Of a DNA stretch of 64,000 bases, positions 1-8,417 are shown piece by piece. The stretch spans positions 1-64,000 of the forward strand of contig JALONM010000003.1 of assembly GCA_025454925.1 (NCBI GenBank). The letters are read 5' to 3'. Each line of letters starts with the position of its first letter. The first letter of the stretch is position 1. This DNA comes from Cytophagaceae bacterium. GTDB taxonomy: Bacteria; Bacteroidota; Bacteroidia; Cytophagales; Cytophagaceae. The notes below the pieces were generated by a model, which saw only the letters and a list, made by a program, of their open reading frames with translations, did no database searches and was not told the origin of the DNA. A program made the translations under genes and the position numbers.

Positions 1-3000
1 TTGAGAATGTTGGGATCCGAATCCCTGGTGCGGATAATGCCAGCGATGATAGGATTGATTGTTGACTACCCATCGGCAGTAGGCACCCACGCCGGATTTA
101 TTGGAGACAGTACCTTGCAGCTTTAATTGCGACCAGGAGTCTGCGCTTCCATTGTTTTTAAACACAAAATTTTTCTGAGCGCCATGAGTAGCCAAGGAAA
201 TATCAAGGTCCCCGTCTTTATCAAAATCGGAAACGGCAGAGGAAATAGTATTGCCTAAAAGTCCTGTTACGATTTCGGTCGTATTGCGTGTAAAATTTCC
301 CTGCTGGTTGAAGTATAAATATTTCTGTCCTTTGTCATTGCTGATGTAACAATCGAGGAATCCGTTGTGATCAAAATCAGCCAGCACACATCCATGGCTA
401 TTTCCGTTGTGGTTGGAAACCGGCGAGGATGAAAGAAAGGTACATGTTCCGTTGCGATCGTTTCGGAAAAGAAAATTATGCTGATTGGAAGCGTTGCTTA
501 CCAGCAAGTCGGGATCTCCGTCGTTATCCCAATCGCCCCAGCAACTGCCCACGGAATTGGCCGATTGGTCGCGAATGGCTGCAGGAGTCTGTTCCTTGAA
601 CGTGCCGTTTCCTTGATTGACAAAGAGAAGATTGGATCGGGTACTATCTTCAAAGGACATGGGTACAAACAGATCCGGAAATCCATCCAGGTTTATATCG
701 GTCCAGGAAGCGCCTGTTGTTTTCCCAGCAGCGGTAGGAAACTCGGATAAGGTAGTTTTTCTGAACTGACAATTTCCTTCGTTGTGATATAATTCATTAA
801 AACGGGTGGGATGATAGTTGTAAACGAATACATCCAACTTTCCATCGCGATCATAATCGGCCCAGCAGGCACCGTGGTAATAGCCGTTGTCGAGGGCCAT
901 GGCGTTGGAGGTAAGTTTGGTAAATGTTCCTGCATCGTTCCGGAAAACCTGACAATTGCCCACTGCTGTCAAGAGCAAATCCTGGTCACCATCGTTGTCC
1001 ATATCGGCCCAACTGGAGGAAGTAAAAATCCCTTTTCGATCGGTTAATCCAGGAATGGCAAGGGAAGTAAAATTTCCCGATCCATTATTGCGATAGGCAC
1101 GGTTGTATTGATTTTTATTATACTCTGTTAAAAATACATCTTCCCAACCATCCCCGTCTAAATCTACCCAGGAGGCCGACCAGGAATTACTCAGATGCTG
1201 TTCCAAGGTTGAATTTACCAAGGGTTGAAACTGATAAGAGGAAAGATTGCCACTAAGTAAACTAATCCCTTGTGAAGCGACAGATTGCTCCAGCAATCCG
1301 TTGTATTGTGCCGTCACCTGCACTTCCAAGGTTTGAGTACTGTTGTTGGGTAATAATGTACCTTGATTGGAAATTGGTTTGGCAAGCAGCGTGGTAGTAA
1401 TTTGAATTTCTTCCTGCGCGCGCACCGTTCCTGAATAATCATATTCGACGATCGTAGCATCTGCACCCGGTACCGGCGTTCCTTCATATAACTCAGTAGA
1501 GGCGCTGGTGCTCAAGGTAGAGGAAATTACATCAAATCCTCCTGCCACCTGCAGGCTCACTTGCACGATAGTTCCTTCCCTAGCAGATTCATTGGTCACC
1601 TTGGAAACTACTTGACATGTTTGACCCGGTGCGATTTGAGAAACAGAGCTGGATATTTCTGCTTTTAATCGTTGTTCTTGTGAACTACCAAAATACATCA
1701 TCCAGTTATCGTTAAAGTTGGTATTCATAACGGATATGGGGTTATCTGAAAATACTTCCAGGTAAGGACGCTCGGGTCCTACGGCAGTGCCGGTACCATT
1801 GTATATCGATTTCCATTCGTTCAAGTTCAGGTAACAATCTACGTAGCGGTTGGGAAGTATGGTATACGTGCGATTAATTTTGGCGCCTTGTGTATAAGCG
1901 TCTCGAACAGTTACTTGTGCAGTATCTTGCGAAAACAAAAACACATGGGTTAATGCCTGCCCGAAAAGAGAACCGGTAAAGGGGTTGCGAACATTTTGCT
2001 GATTGCCTGGAGGGGCGAGATAGGTTAAAAAATAAGTACCGGAGCTTGTACCATTTTCCGAACTCACCATGGTGGCCATATCTGAGGTTCCCGGACTTCC
2101 TGTTTCAAACCAGTTGCCTTCAAATACGGAAACTTTTTTTCCAGCGCTGCAGGTCAGGCGGAATACCGTTGGGTAACTGACGTTACCGTTGCTTTTTCCT
2201 ACCCATTCGGCAAATCTTCGTTGTTGCAAATTCCAGGATTTTACTGGCACCCAGGTACCGTTGGAATAGCGATCGAGTTGCACCGCGTTGTCGTTGCTCC
2301 ACGATACAATCCGGATTTCTTGTTCACCCAGGCTTTGATAAGGAACAGCAAAGTACATCAACTCACCACTGGATGATCCGTTGGAAGTGGGCACATACCC
2401 TCCCCCGTCGCGTTCATTTCCATAGAGCGCACCGTACTGGACCGTGACGGGTTTGTTTGTTTCAATCACATAGGTTTCACCAGAAATCAACAAATCTCTT
2501 CCGTGTGTATTTTTGTAGATAATGTCTTCTCCCGGATTTAACGTTACTTGAGTTACAACCTGCTGCGTATCGAGGTTGACGTGGGTTAGTCCGGTAAGGA
2601 GTGAATTAGCCCATGAAATTCTTCGGATGGTAAGCACGGTATTCGGTTGATAGGCAAATACATTGAGGTCTCGGTTGGAGCTTGTCTTTTTAGGTGTATA
2701 CAAAATAAACTTCGTACCCAGCGAGGACTTACTGATTGAGGGCAACCAATCGTGCTGCCAATCGGAGTCGGTGGATTGTGAGGCATACACCAATTTGCTG
2801 GCGCGTATGATAAAATAATCTCCATCCTGTTTCCAGACACCTCCGGAAGCATACCGGGCATCGTCGTTGATTCCGTTATCTTTTAAATACAGCACGTACG
2901 ACTGTCCGGCATACAGCACACCCGATCTGCTGTCGTCGGAATCGCCATCCATGTCATCGTCTATAATTTCAAAGGTAGTTCCGTCGTAGATGGCTGTAAT

Positions 3001-3135
3001 CACGAGGCAAACATTACGCTGCACCGGATCGTTGTTGGGAGGCACAAAAATATTGAAATAGGTGGAAGGTTCACCGGTAGCCCACAGCAGGCAAGGAAGT
3101 AATATACTTCCTATCACAATCAAGATCGATTTCAT
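1..3135 (-). CDS. Secreted FG-GAP/VCBS repeat protein with UnbV-type end, C-terminus cut by window edge
   Basis: The reverse frame is open from an ATG at 3135 to base 1 (1045 codons) and has no stop inside the window, so the C-terminus is missing. It opens with a signal peptide (MKSILIVIGSILLPCLLWA). The N-terminal half is a beta-rich region with unclear relatives, followed by a stretch resembling a conserved-repeat (DUF11-like) domain. From about residue 640 there are repeated D-x-D-x-D-G-like calcium loops (for example DLDGDGWED, DMDNDGDQD, DWDNDGDPD), the hallmark of FG-GAP/VCBS propeller repeats. The last 35 residues (NKSGVGA then GFGSQ) resemble the start of an ASPIC/UnbV domain. Such proteins are exported and bind calcium; a sorting domain may lie outside the window. 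The function is probably adhesion or carbohydrate binding, which is inference. Confidence 0.85.
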   Translation of the reverse strand, partial: MKSILIVIGSILLPCLLWATGEPSTYFNIFVPPNNDPVQRNVCLVITAIYDGTTFEIIDDDMDGDSDDSRSGVLYAGQSYVLYLKDNGINDDARYASGGVWKQDGDYFIIRASKLVYASQSTDSDWQHDWLPSISKSSLGTKFILYTPKKTSSNRDLNVFAYQPNTVLTIRRISWANSLLTGLTHVNLDTQQVVTQVTLNPGEDIIYKNTHGRDLLISGETYVIETNKPVTVQYGALYGNERDGGGYVPTSNGSSSGELMYFAVPYQSLGEQEIRIVSWSNDNAVQLDRYSNGTWVPVKSWNLQQRRFAEWVGKSNGNVSYPTVFRLTCSAGKKVSVFEGNWFETGSPGTSDMATMVSSENGTSSGTYFLTYLAPPGNQQNVRNPFTGSLFGQALTHVFLFSQDTAQVTVRDAYTQGAKINRTYTILPNRYVDCYLNLNEWKSIYNGTGTAVGPERPYLEVFSDNPISVMNTNFNDNWMMYFGSSQEQRLKAEISSSVSQIAPGQTCQVVSKVTNESAREGTIVQVSLQVAGGFDVISSTLSTSASTELYEGTPVPGADATIVEYDYSGTVRAQEEIQITTTLLAKPISNQGTLLPNNSTQTLEVQVTAQYNGLLEQSVASQGISLLSGNLSSYQFQPLVNSTLEQHLSNSWSASWVDLDGDGWEDVFLTEYNKNQYNRAYRNNGSGNFTSLAIPGLTDRKGIFTSSSWADMDNDGDQDLLLTAVGNCQVFRNDAGTFTKLTSNAMALDNGYYHGACWADYDRDGKLDVFVYNYHPTRFNELYHNEGNCQFRKTTLSEFPTAAGKTTGASWTDINLDGFPDLFVPMSFEDSTRSNLLFVNQGNGTFKEQTPAAIRDQSANSVGSCWGDWDNDGDPDLLVSNASNQHNFLFRNDRNGTCTFLSSSPVSNHNGNSHGCVLADFDHNGFLDCYISNDKGQKYLYFNQQGNFTRNTTEIVTGLLGNTISSAVSDFDKDGDLDISLATHGAQKNFVFKNNGSADSWSQLKLQGTVSNKSGVGAYCRWVVNNQSYHRWHYPHQGFGSQHSQ

Positions 3136-3223
3136 AACAGCAGTCGTTTTAGCCTATAGGAGACATAGCACGTGCCGATTTTAAAAACCACTGATAATGA
3201 AATGTATAGAATATGAAGGTTGA

Positions 3224-3252
3224 ATTTTTATTCCAGTATTGGGAATAAAAAT
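3224..3252. terminator. AT-rich hairpin downstream of the lipoprotein gene
   Basis: An 11-bp perfect inverted repeat (ATTTTTATTCC at 3224-3234 and its complement at 3242-3252) encloses a 7-base loop. It lies 72 bases past the stop of the reverse-strand gene at 3324. The T-rich arms suit a terminator, though no long separate U-run follows. Confidence 0.45.
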
Positions 3253-3323
3253 CCTTTTAAGAAAATGGAAAAATTTCTTAATCCGCAATTATACTTTGAA
3301 AAAATTCTTTGGAGCAAGGCCGG

Positions 3324-4313
3324 TTAAAGGCGCTTTAATTCATACATAACCAAATCGTCGTTGTAGACTGCGCCGGCCTCGAGCGCTGGAGGAGCATACA
3401 AGCCAAAATGTACATTGGCTAAGCCTCCTGTATAGGAAAGTCCGCAAGCAGTTTCCTTTTGCTGCACTTGTGATTCCTGAAGACATGAATCCGAGAGGCA
3501 GGGCCGGATGCCTACCTGTGTATTGATGTTGTTGCAAGCAAGTCTTGGATGAATGAGTGATTCGGAAACCAACACCTCATCCTGCCACACTTTTGCATAC
3601 GGCGTATTGTAAGGATTATTGGTAGAAAAATCTATCAGGGAAGAAATTTTGACCCATTTTTTTTGTAGAAAAGGCAGGTCTTTGCGTTGGTACAGATTGG
3701 GGGAATGCTCTTCTTGTTTTGGTACGTGCGCCAACATGATATAACCATCTTTGTGTAAATTGATTTGAATCGTTCGCAGCCACTCATCATCCTGATAGGT
3801 GCTTAAAGTGGCAAAACTAAACCAGTCTTTGTTGTCCTCATTCAGCAAAGTTACATCCAAGTACACCCAACATTCAACAAATACCAATCCATGAAACACC
3901 CCATCGCTGGTTTTGTGCAGTTGAAAAGTGGGATAGCCACGATGGTTGGTGTTTTTTCCTGTCACCACCGGATTGGCTGAGGTAAACCAACCTTTGTGTG
4001 CCTTGGATCCGGAATGCACGTGCTCGGTGCTAAGACCATGATAGGTTTCTTGTGTGGCATTTTCAACCACCTGAGGCGAAGGGACCACATAAAACCCTGC
4101 TACATCCGACTCTTGTTCAAAGCCCGTAGAATAACGTTTTGTAATGGCTATTCCGGTAGTTCCTGTAAACCGGGAGAGGTAAAGGACTTCTTCGGAAACA
4201 GATTCCTCTGTTGTTTTTTTCTTTTTGCAGGCAAAACTCAAAAGGCCTAGCATCAGTATCAACATTCTCATCGCAGTGATTCTTTGTATCCTATTCGTTG
4301 ATTTCATTTTCAA
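3324..4313 (-). CDS. Putative lipoprotein with jelly-roll (polysaccharide lyase/lectin-like) domain
   Basis: This encodes 329 residues starting at ATG 4313. A lipobox (LLSFAC, Cys at about residue 29) is followed by KKKK, so it is probably an outer-membrane lipoprotein. An alternative start 14 codons downstream (MRMLILML) gives a shorter, more typical signal. The mature part has alternating hydrophobic strands and motifs such as FVECWVYLDV and KVWQDEVLVSES. They resemble the beta-sandwich of concanavalin-like or polysaccharide-lyase-like domains, in which a long-axis strand is followed by a short 'vw.dg..v' strand. I see no catalytic signature. It follows no recognisable operon. The function is unknown; carbohydrate binding is only a guess from the fold. 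Confidence 0.75.
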   Translation of the reverse strand: MKMKSTNRIQRITAMRMLILMLGLLSFACKKKKTTEESVSEEVLYLSRFTGTTGIAITKRYSTGFEQESDVAGFYVVPSPQVVENATQETYHGLSTEHVHSGSKAHKGWFTSANPVVTGKNTNHRGYPTFQLHKTSDGVFHGLVFVECWVYLDVTLLNEDNKDWFSFATLSTYQDDEWLRTIQINLHKDGYIMLAHVPKQEEHSPNLYQRKDLPFLQKKWVKISSLIDFSTNNPYNTPYAKVWQDEVLVSESLIHPRLACNNINTQVGIRPCLSDSCLQESQVQQKETACGLSYTGGLANVHFGLYAPPALEAGAVYNDDLVMYELKRL

Positions 4314-4466
4314 ATCAGTCTTACTGTAGTATTTAAAGGCGCTTGCATCAGTTATCTACTTACTAAGTGATGCTCCCTAATATCATTGGTCTATATTTTC
4401 CTTGGAAGATTTATGTAAATCTCACGTTAGTTAAGACAAGAATGCACCAGTAAAAGTTAACAAAAA

Positions 4467-4492
4467 AGTCCCGCGTTCGCGGGACTTTTTTT
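4467..4492. terminator. Rho-independent terminator, bidirectional
   Basis: A GC-rich stem (AGTCCCGC with its complement) closes a GTTC loop and has an A-run on one side and a T-run on the other. It sits about 25 bases after the stop of the reverse-strand gene at 4513, which it terminates. Confidence 0.85.
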
Positions 4493-4512
4493 ATGATAAA
4501 TGGAAGTTGCTA

Positions 4513-5010
4513 TTATTGGCCAACCTCTTCTTCTAATTCTTCGAGCGTTTCTTCACCTTCTTTGGAAGCAGATTCTGCTTTTTTACCAGCATTCTTTTTG
4601 CGTTCTTCTAATTTCTTCATACGTTCTGCTTTTTTAGCTTCGTATTTAGCATATTGATCTGGGTTTACAGAAGATTTTAAATCGGATTGCCACGATTCAA
4701 AAATGGCTTTGCGTTCTGCTTTGAATGCAGTTTTATCTTGTGAATTCGCATATTTGGCGCGCAATTCAGCCATTTTTTTGGTACGGGCCAAGGTAATCTC
4801 TTTTACTTTCGGCATCTGATCGTCAGAAAGTCCCATTTCGCTCTTTAAGCGACCAGTAATTTTGTCTGCGCGCTCTTCCGGACTCATGTTTTTCTTGGCT
4901 TGAGCATTGGCAGCATTTCCTTTGCCTTTCCCTTTTCCTTTAGCGTTTCCATTCTGAGCAAACATCATGGCGCTCGCAAGAAGAGCAACTACAAATAACA
5001 ACTTTTTCAT
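4513..5010 (-). CDS. Periplasmic charged helical protein, Spy/LTXXQ-like
   Basis: The 165-residue product has a clear signal peptide (MKKLLFVVALLASAMMFAQ). It then has a Gly-Lys repeat (GKGKGKGKGN, about 23-32) and a long charged helical region with two MSPEERADKI.../LSDDQMPKV-type segments. This layout resembles the LTxxQ/Spy-CpxP 'heavy-metal resistor' helical proteins, which act as periplasmic chaperones, and small Bacteroidota DUF4890-type proteins. The C-terminus is very acidic (EGEETLEELEEEVGQ) after a Lys-rich stretch. It is monocistronic, with its own terminator at 4467-4492. The envelope-stress role is inferred from the fold class only. Confidence 0.75.
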   Translation of the reverse strand: MKKLLFVVALLASAMMFAQNGNAKGKGKGKGNAANAQAKKNMSPEERADKITGRLKSEMGLSDDQMPKVKEITLARTKKMAELRAKYANSQDKTAFKAERKAIFESWQSDLKSSVNPDQYAKYEAKKAERMKKLEERKKNAGKKAESASKEGEETLEELEEEVGQ

Positions 5011-5150
5011 ACGTGTTTAAAAATTAAATTGGTTAGTTAAAAATTTCCTGTTTTGTTTAACAATCATGGCTTTGTCAAAATACTTGCCAGAGTTTTCTAC
5101 GTGTTATTTTCCAGTAAGATTTATTTATTTTTTCAATTAAGCAAATTGTA

Positions 5151-5954
5151 TTATGAAAGTATGGGTAACTTGGATTGTACCTTAAGTAAGAGAGGATGTG
5201 TTGCTGAAAAATGCAGATGATTAAGCTGGGTAAAAACGGTTATGCCCGATACATTGCTGCAGCCAATCAAATCTGCTTGTTCGAGGAATGAGGGAGCGTA
5301 TCGACCTTCCTGCACTTTAGTAAACTCGGAAAAAAGAGCTATTAACTGAGCGCGCATGACGCCTTTAATGCAACCGCAATCGAGTGAAGGCGTATAAACC
5401 TGATCGTCTTTTATCCAAAAAATATTTCCCAGGCTCGCTTCTGCAACATTTCCATTTGTATCTAACAAAATGACATCTTCATACCCTCCATTCTTTTTAA
5501 ATAATCCTGCCAATACGTACGGTAAAAACTGATTGGTTTTATAGGGGCTTACAGGCGTGCGATGCAAGCGGTAGTCTGTAAAATAGGTTACTTTGCTTTT
5601 TACAGAAGGAGCCGGAGTATATGGCCTTCCGGTGATGAGCCATTGAGGCTCGTTGGATTCCGGACTTACGAGCCCTCCATCGGAGCGCCATATCTGAAGC
5701 TTGAAGCGAAAGGCTTGATGAGAATCTGCTAGTTTCAGTACTTCGCTTTCCCAATCGACCAGCTTGATGGAAATTTGAAGTAATTGGGCAATTTCATTCA
5801 TTCTGTTCAGGTGTAATTCCCAGGCAAGAATTTTTTTTTCTTTTACAATCAACACTTCAAAAAAGCCATCCGCATATTGGAAGGCTCTGTTATTTCCTAA
5901 AGAAAGCTCTTGCGGCGAAACAATGCGGCCATTCCAATTTATCAACATATCCAT
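5151..5954 (-). CDS. Class IV PLP aminotransferase (PabC or D-amino-acid/branched-chain type)
   Basis: The 267 residues match fold-type IV PLP enzymes. NNRAFQYADGFFEVLIV near the start is the usual 'DhGf..GDGvFE' region. YKTNQFLPYVLA carries the likely PLP-binding lysine. GNVAEASLGNIFWI is the conserved 'G.v.E.s.sNif' motif, and TPSLDCGCIKGVMR is the 'TP.l..gil.GitR' motif. In this family substrate cannot be told from the motif alone. 4-amino-4-deoxychorismate lyase (PabC, folate synthesis) is the commonest role for stand-alone proteins of this length, because a true branched-chain aminotransferase (ilvE) is present at 62007. It is divergent from gpsA, with a 78-base gap. Confidence 0.85.
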   Translation of the reverse strand: MDMLINWNGRIVSPQELSLGNNRAFQYADGFFEVLIVKEKKILAWELHLNRMNEIAQLLQISIKLVDWESEVLKLADSHQAFRFKLQIWRSDGGLVSPESNEPQWLITGRPYTPAPSVKSKVTYFTDYRLHRTPVSPYKTNQFLPYVLAGLFKKNGGYEDVILLDTNGNVAEASLGNIFWIKDDQVYTPSLDCGCIKGVMRAQLIALFSEFTKVQEGRYAPSFLEQADLIGCSNVSGITVFTQLNHLHFSATHPLLLKVQSKLPILS

Positions 5955-6032
5955 TTTATTTTACTTACTAGGTGCGCCTTGTTTATGAGGAGCAGGGAAG
6001 CGATTTGAAATTATCGCTTTTAACATTAATTT

Positions 6033-7070
6033 GTGGCATTATACGTAAAGGTTTTGAAATCAGAAAATATTCAGCAAGAGGCCCCGAGGGTGGCAGTTAT
6101 TGGCGGCGGAAGCTGGGCCACCGCTCTGGTGAAGATACTGAGTGAGCAACCCTTGCGAATCAGTTGGTGGATTCGCAGTCAGGAAGATGTGAAGCATATC
6201 AAAGAATTTGGTAACAATCCACGTTATTTGAGTAACATACAGTTTCCTTTAAAAAAAATTAAACCCAGCACCGATCTTCGCAAAACATTGGAAGAATGCC
6301 AGGTGATCATATTGGCAGTGCCGTCTGCATTTATTTTGGAGGTATTGAATTTCACCCACGCTGAATTGTGGAAAAATAAAACCATAGTGTCAGCCATCAA
6401 GGGTATGATCCCCAATAAAAATCAGTTGATCACCGAATACATGCGGCAACGGTTCGGACTGGATCCGTCCCAGCTTTGTATCATTGCGGGCCCTTGTCAT
6501 TCGGAAGAAATAGCCTTGGAAAAAAGATCGTATCTGACCTTGGCGGGCAGTGGAGAAAAACAGCGCGAATGGATGGCTCAGGTATTGGCATGTCGGTATG
6601 TACGCACGTGCACCCTGCCTGATCTGGAAGGGGTAGAATACGCAGCGATTATGAAAAACATCATAGCGATAGCCTGCGGATTGGCCAGAGGTTTAAATTA
6701 TGGAGACAACTTTCAGGCGGTGCTGGTATCGAATGCCATGCAGGAAATAAAATCATTTCTGAACGCCGTATGTCCCCAAAACAGGGATGTAGACGTAAGT
6801 GCCTACCTGGGCGACTTACTGGTTACTTGCTATTCGCCGTATAGCCGCAATCGTACACTTGGTTACATGGTGGGGAAAGGATACAGCGTGCGAGCCGCCA
6901 TGTCGGAAATGAATATGATTGCGGAAGGATATTACGCCGTAAAATCGATGTATGAAATTGGCAAACAACTACAACTTTCGATGCCGATCACCAAAGCCGT
7001 TTATAATATTTTATATGAGCGTATCTCTCCTACGATGGAAATTAAAATTTTGGAAAACTCGATGAACTAA
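6033..7070 (+). CDS. gpsA: Glycerol-3-phosphate dehydrogenase [NAD(P)+]
   Basis: GpsA reduces dihydroxyacetone phosphate to sn-glycerol-3-phosphate for phospholipid synthesis in the cytoplasm. The Rossmann dinucleotide motif GGGSWATAL lies at about residue 24. The substrate and catalytic segments EYAAIMKNIIAIACGLARGLNYGDN, LGDLLVTCYSPYSRN and the C-terminal AEGYYAVKSM (usually VEG) follow in the normal order. At 345 residues the length is typical. The annotated start is a GTG at 6033. It gives about 17 residues before the first strand, slightly longer than usual, so a later start (for example TTG at 6054) is possible. It converges on the peroxiredoxin gene across the terminator at 7100-7134. 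Confidence 0.95.
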   Translation: MALYVKVLKSENIQQEAPRVAVIGGGSWATALVKILSEQPLRISWWIRSQEDVKHIKEFGNNPRYLSNIQFPLKKIKPSTDLRKTLEECQVIILAVPSAFILEVLNFTHAELWKNKTIVSAIKGMIPNKNQLITEYMRQRFGLDPSQLCIIAGPCHSEEIALEKRSYLTLAGSGEKQREWMAQVLACRYVRTCTLPDLEGVEYAAIMKNIIAIACGLARGLNYGDNFQAVLVSNAMQEIKSFLNAVCPQNRDVDVSAYLGDLLVTCYSPYSRNRTLGYMVGKGYSVRAAMSEMNMIAEGYYAVKSMYEIGKQLQLSMPITKAVYNILYERISPTMEIKILENSMN

Positions 7071-7099
7071 GTTCATTGCCATCACAATCGATCTCAATA

Positions 7100-7134
7100 A
7101 AAATGCCTTTGAACTTTACGCTCAAAGGCATTTT
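7100..7134. terminator. Bidirectional terminator between gpsA and peroxiredoxin
   Basis: The stem AAAATGCCTTTGA pairs with TCAAAGGCATTTT around a 9-base loop, with A- and T-runs on either side. It lies between the two convergent genes and can serve both. Confidence 0.85.
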
Positions 7135-7157
7135 CCTTTATTATTGAAAGCAGGGAA

Positions 7158-7790
7158 TTATTTGGCAGAAACCAAATATTCAGCGGTAGATTCTACAGTA
7201 GCTTTCATTGCTTTTTTACCTTTATTCCAGTTTGCAGGGCATACTTCGCCGTGCTCTTCGTTGTGAATCAACGCATCTACCATGCGAAGGGATTCTTCTA
7301 TGTTTCTTCCCAATGGGAAATCGTTGATTACCAAATGACGCACTACACCAGCTTTGTCAATTAAGAAAGATCCACGGAACGCGATAGGGGCTCCATTGAA
7401 TACCATCTCTCCTTTCTCGTTGAAATCAAAATCACCACCCAAAACACCGAAATTAGAGGCGATTGTTTTGGCAGTATCAGCTACCAACGGATAGGTAACA
7501 CCTTCAATTCCTCCTTTGTTTAGAGGGGTGTTTAACCAAGCCAGGTGTGAATTTTCTGTATCCGTAGAACAACCTACCACAGCGCAATTACGGGCTTCAA
7601 ATTCGGCCAATAGTTCCTGAAATTTCAACAATTCAGTGGGACAAACGAATGTGAAGTCTTTTGGATAAAAGAAGAACATTACATACTTCTTTCCCAAGTA
7701 CTGATCTAATGAAAAATTTTCAACTACTTCTTTTCCGTTCAATACTGCAGGTGCAATAAATGAAGGAGCTTTTTTTCCTACTAGAGCCAT
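7158..7790 (-). CDS. ahpC: Typical 2-Cys peroxiredoxin (AhpC/Prx family)
   Basis: This thiol peroxidase reduces hydrogen peroxide and organic peroxides. The 210 residues contain the peroxidatic cysteine motif FTFVCPTEL (Cys50) and the resolving cysteine in GEVCPANW (Cys184), as in typical 2-Cys enzymes. The active-site Thr/Pro in PTE and the conserved Arg in AFRGSFLID are also present. Two extra cysteines (69 and 74) lie in the strand after the active site. No AhpF is nearby, so the reductant is probably a thioredoxin system elsewhere. It lies 22 bases downstream of perR on the same strand and is probably co-transcribed with and repressed by it. Confidence 0.95.
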   Translation of the reverse strand: MALVGKKAPSFIAPAVLNGKEVVENFSLDQYLGKKYVMFFFYPKDFTFVCPTELLKFQELLAEFEARNCAVVGCSTDTENSHLAWLNTPLNKGGIEGVTYPLVADTAKTIASNFGVLGGDFDFNEKGEMVFNGAPIAFRGSFLIDKAGVVRHLVINDFPLGRNIEESLRMVDALIHNEEHGEVCPANWNKGKKAMKATVESTAEYLVSAK

Positions 7791-7812
7791 ATATGTTTAG
7801 AATTTATTTTGT

Positions 7813-8268
7813 TTACTTGCTTAATTCCACTTGCTGGCGCACATCTATTTTTTCGCCCAAAACCTGAAGGCGGATGTCGTGGATTTTAAAATTGCTTATT
7901 CGTTTGGATTCAAAATATTGTTCCAGCATTTTCACCAGCTCTTCATCTTCGTAATCGATGAGTTCTTCAGTATTGGTGCAGTACAAGTGATTGTGTGTAT
8001 CGGTGTATCCATCGTAACGCGTAACACCATGATCGGATAATACTTTATCTGCCAATTTGGAATCCACAAACGTATCGAGAGTTTTGTATACAGTCGCTAA
8101 AGAAATACTGGGATTATTGCTGTGTATGTGCTCGTAAATCATTTCCGCAGTCGGATGATTGTTCATATTTACGAGTGCCTCATATATTACCACGCGCTGT
8201 GGAGTAGCCTTCAGATTTCTTTTCATCAGGCGTTCACGGGCTTCCTCAAAACTAATTTTTTGAACCAC
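7813..8268 (-). CDS. perR: PerR-type Fur-family peroxide regulator lacking the structural zinc cysteines
   Basis: The 151-residue protein is a Fur-family metal-dependent repressor. It has an N-terminal winged helix (LKATPQRVVIYEALV, then SLATVYKTLDTFV) and a C-terminal dimerisation half. The five regulatory ligands of Bacillus PerR (His37, Asp85, His91, His93, Asp104) have counterparts at His38, Asp86, His92, His94 and Asp105, so iron-sensing chemistry is plausible. The structural Cys4 zinc site is not conserved: only Cys97 remains, and there is no C-terminal CxxC. It precedes the peroxiredoxin gene, its expected target. A promoter and a palindrome at its start suggest autoregulation. Confidence 0.88.
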   Translation of the reverse strand: MVQKISFEEARERLMKRNLKATPQRVVIYEALVNMNNHPTAEMIYEHIHSNNPSISLATVYKTLDTFVDSKLADKVLSDHGVTRYDGYTDTHNHLYCTNTEELIDYEDEELVKMLEQYFESKRISNFKIHDIRLQVLGEKIDVRQQVELSK

Positions 8269-8304
8269 AACAATAAATTTTATCAGATAATAATAATTAT
8301 CAAC

Positions 8305-8316
8305 TAGTAATTACTA
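8305..8316. promoter_or_regulatory. Candidate PerR operator
   Basis: The 12-base perfect palindrome TAGTAATTACTA lies just downstream of the -7 box of the perR promoter, where the transcript should start, 37 bases before the start codon. AT-rich palindromes of this kind are typical Per/Fur boxes. PerR binding here is inference. Confidence 0.45.
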
Positions 8317-8319
8317 TTA

Positions 8320-8350
8320 CAAAAGTAGCACTTTGTTAATACAACTCAAA
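8320..8350 (-). promoter_or_regulatory. Bacteroidota-type promoter of perR-ahpC
   Basis: Read on the reverse strand, TTTG (8347-8350) is followed after exactly 19 bases by TACTTTTG (8320-8327). This matches the Bacteroidota sigma consensus of a -33 TTTG and a -7 TAnnTTTG. Confidence 0.7.
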
Positions 8351-8417
8351 CAGTAAAAATGTTTAATTTTAAACGGATATGTGTTTAACTTTAATGAGCT
8401 AGTAAACAACCATTTAA

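Noticed and set aside
478-1047. Small frames on both strands inside the FG-GAP gene
   Set aside because: They are shadows of the long open reverse frame 1-3135, whose translation shows domain repeats.
6224-6415. Reverse frame inside gpsA
   Set aside because: Shadow of gpsA with no domain.
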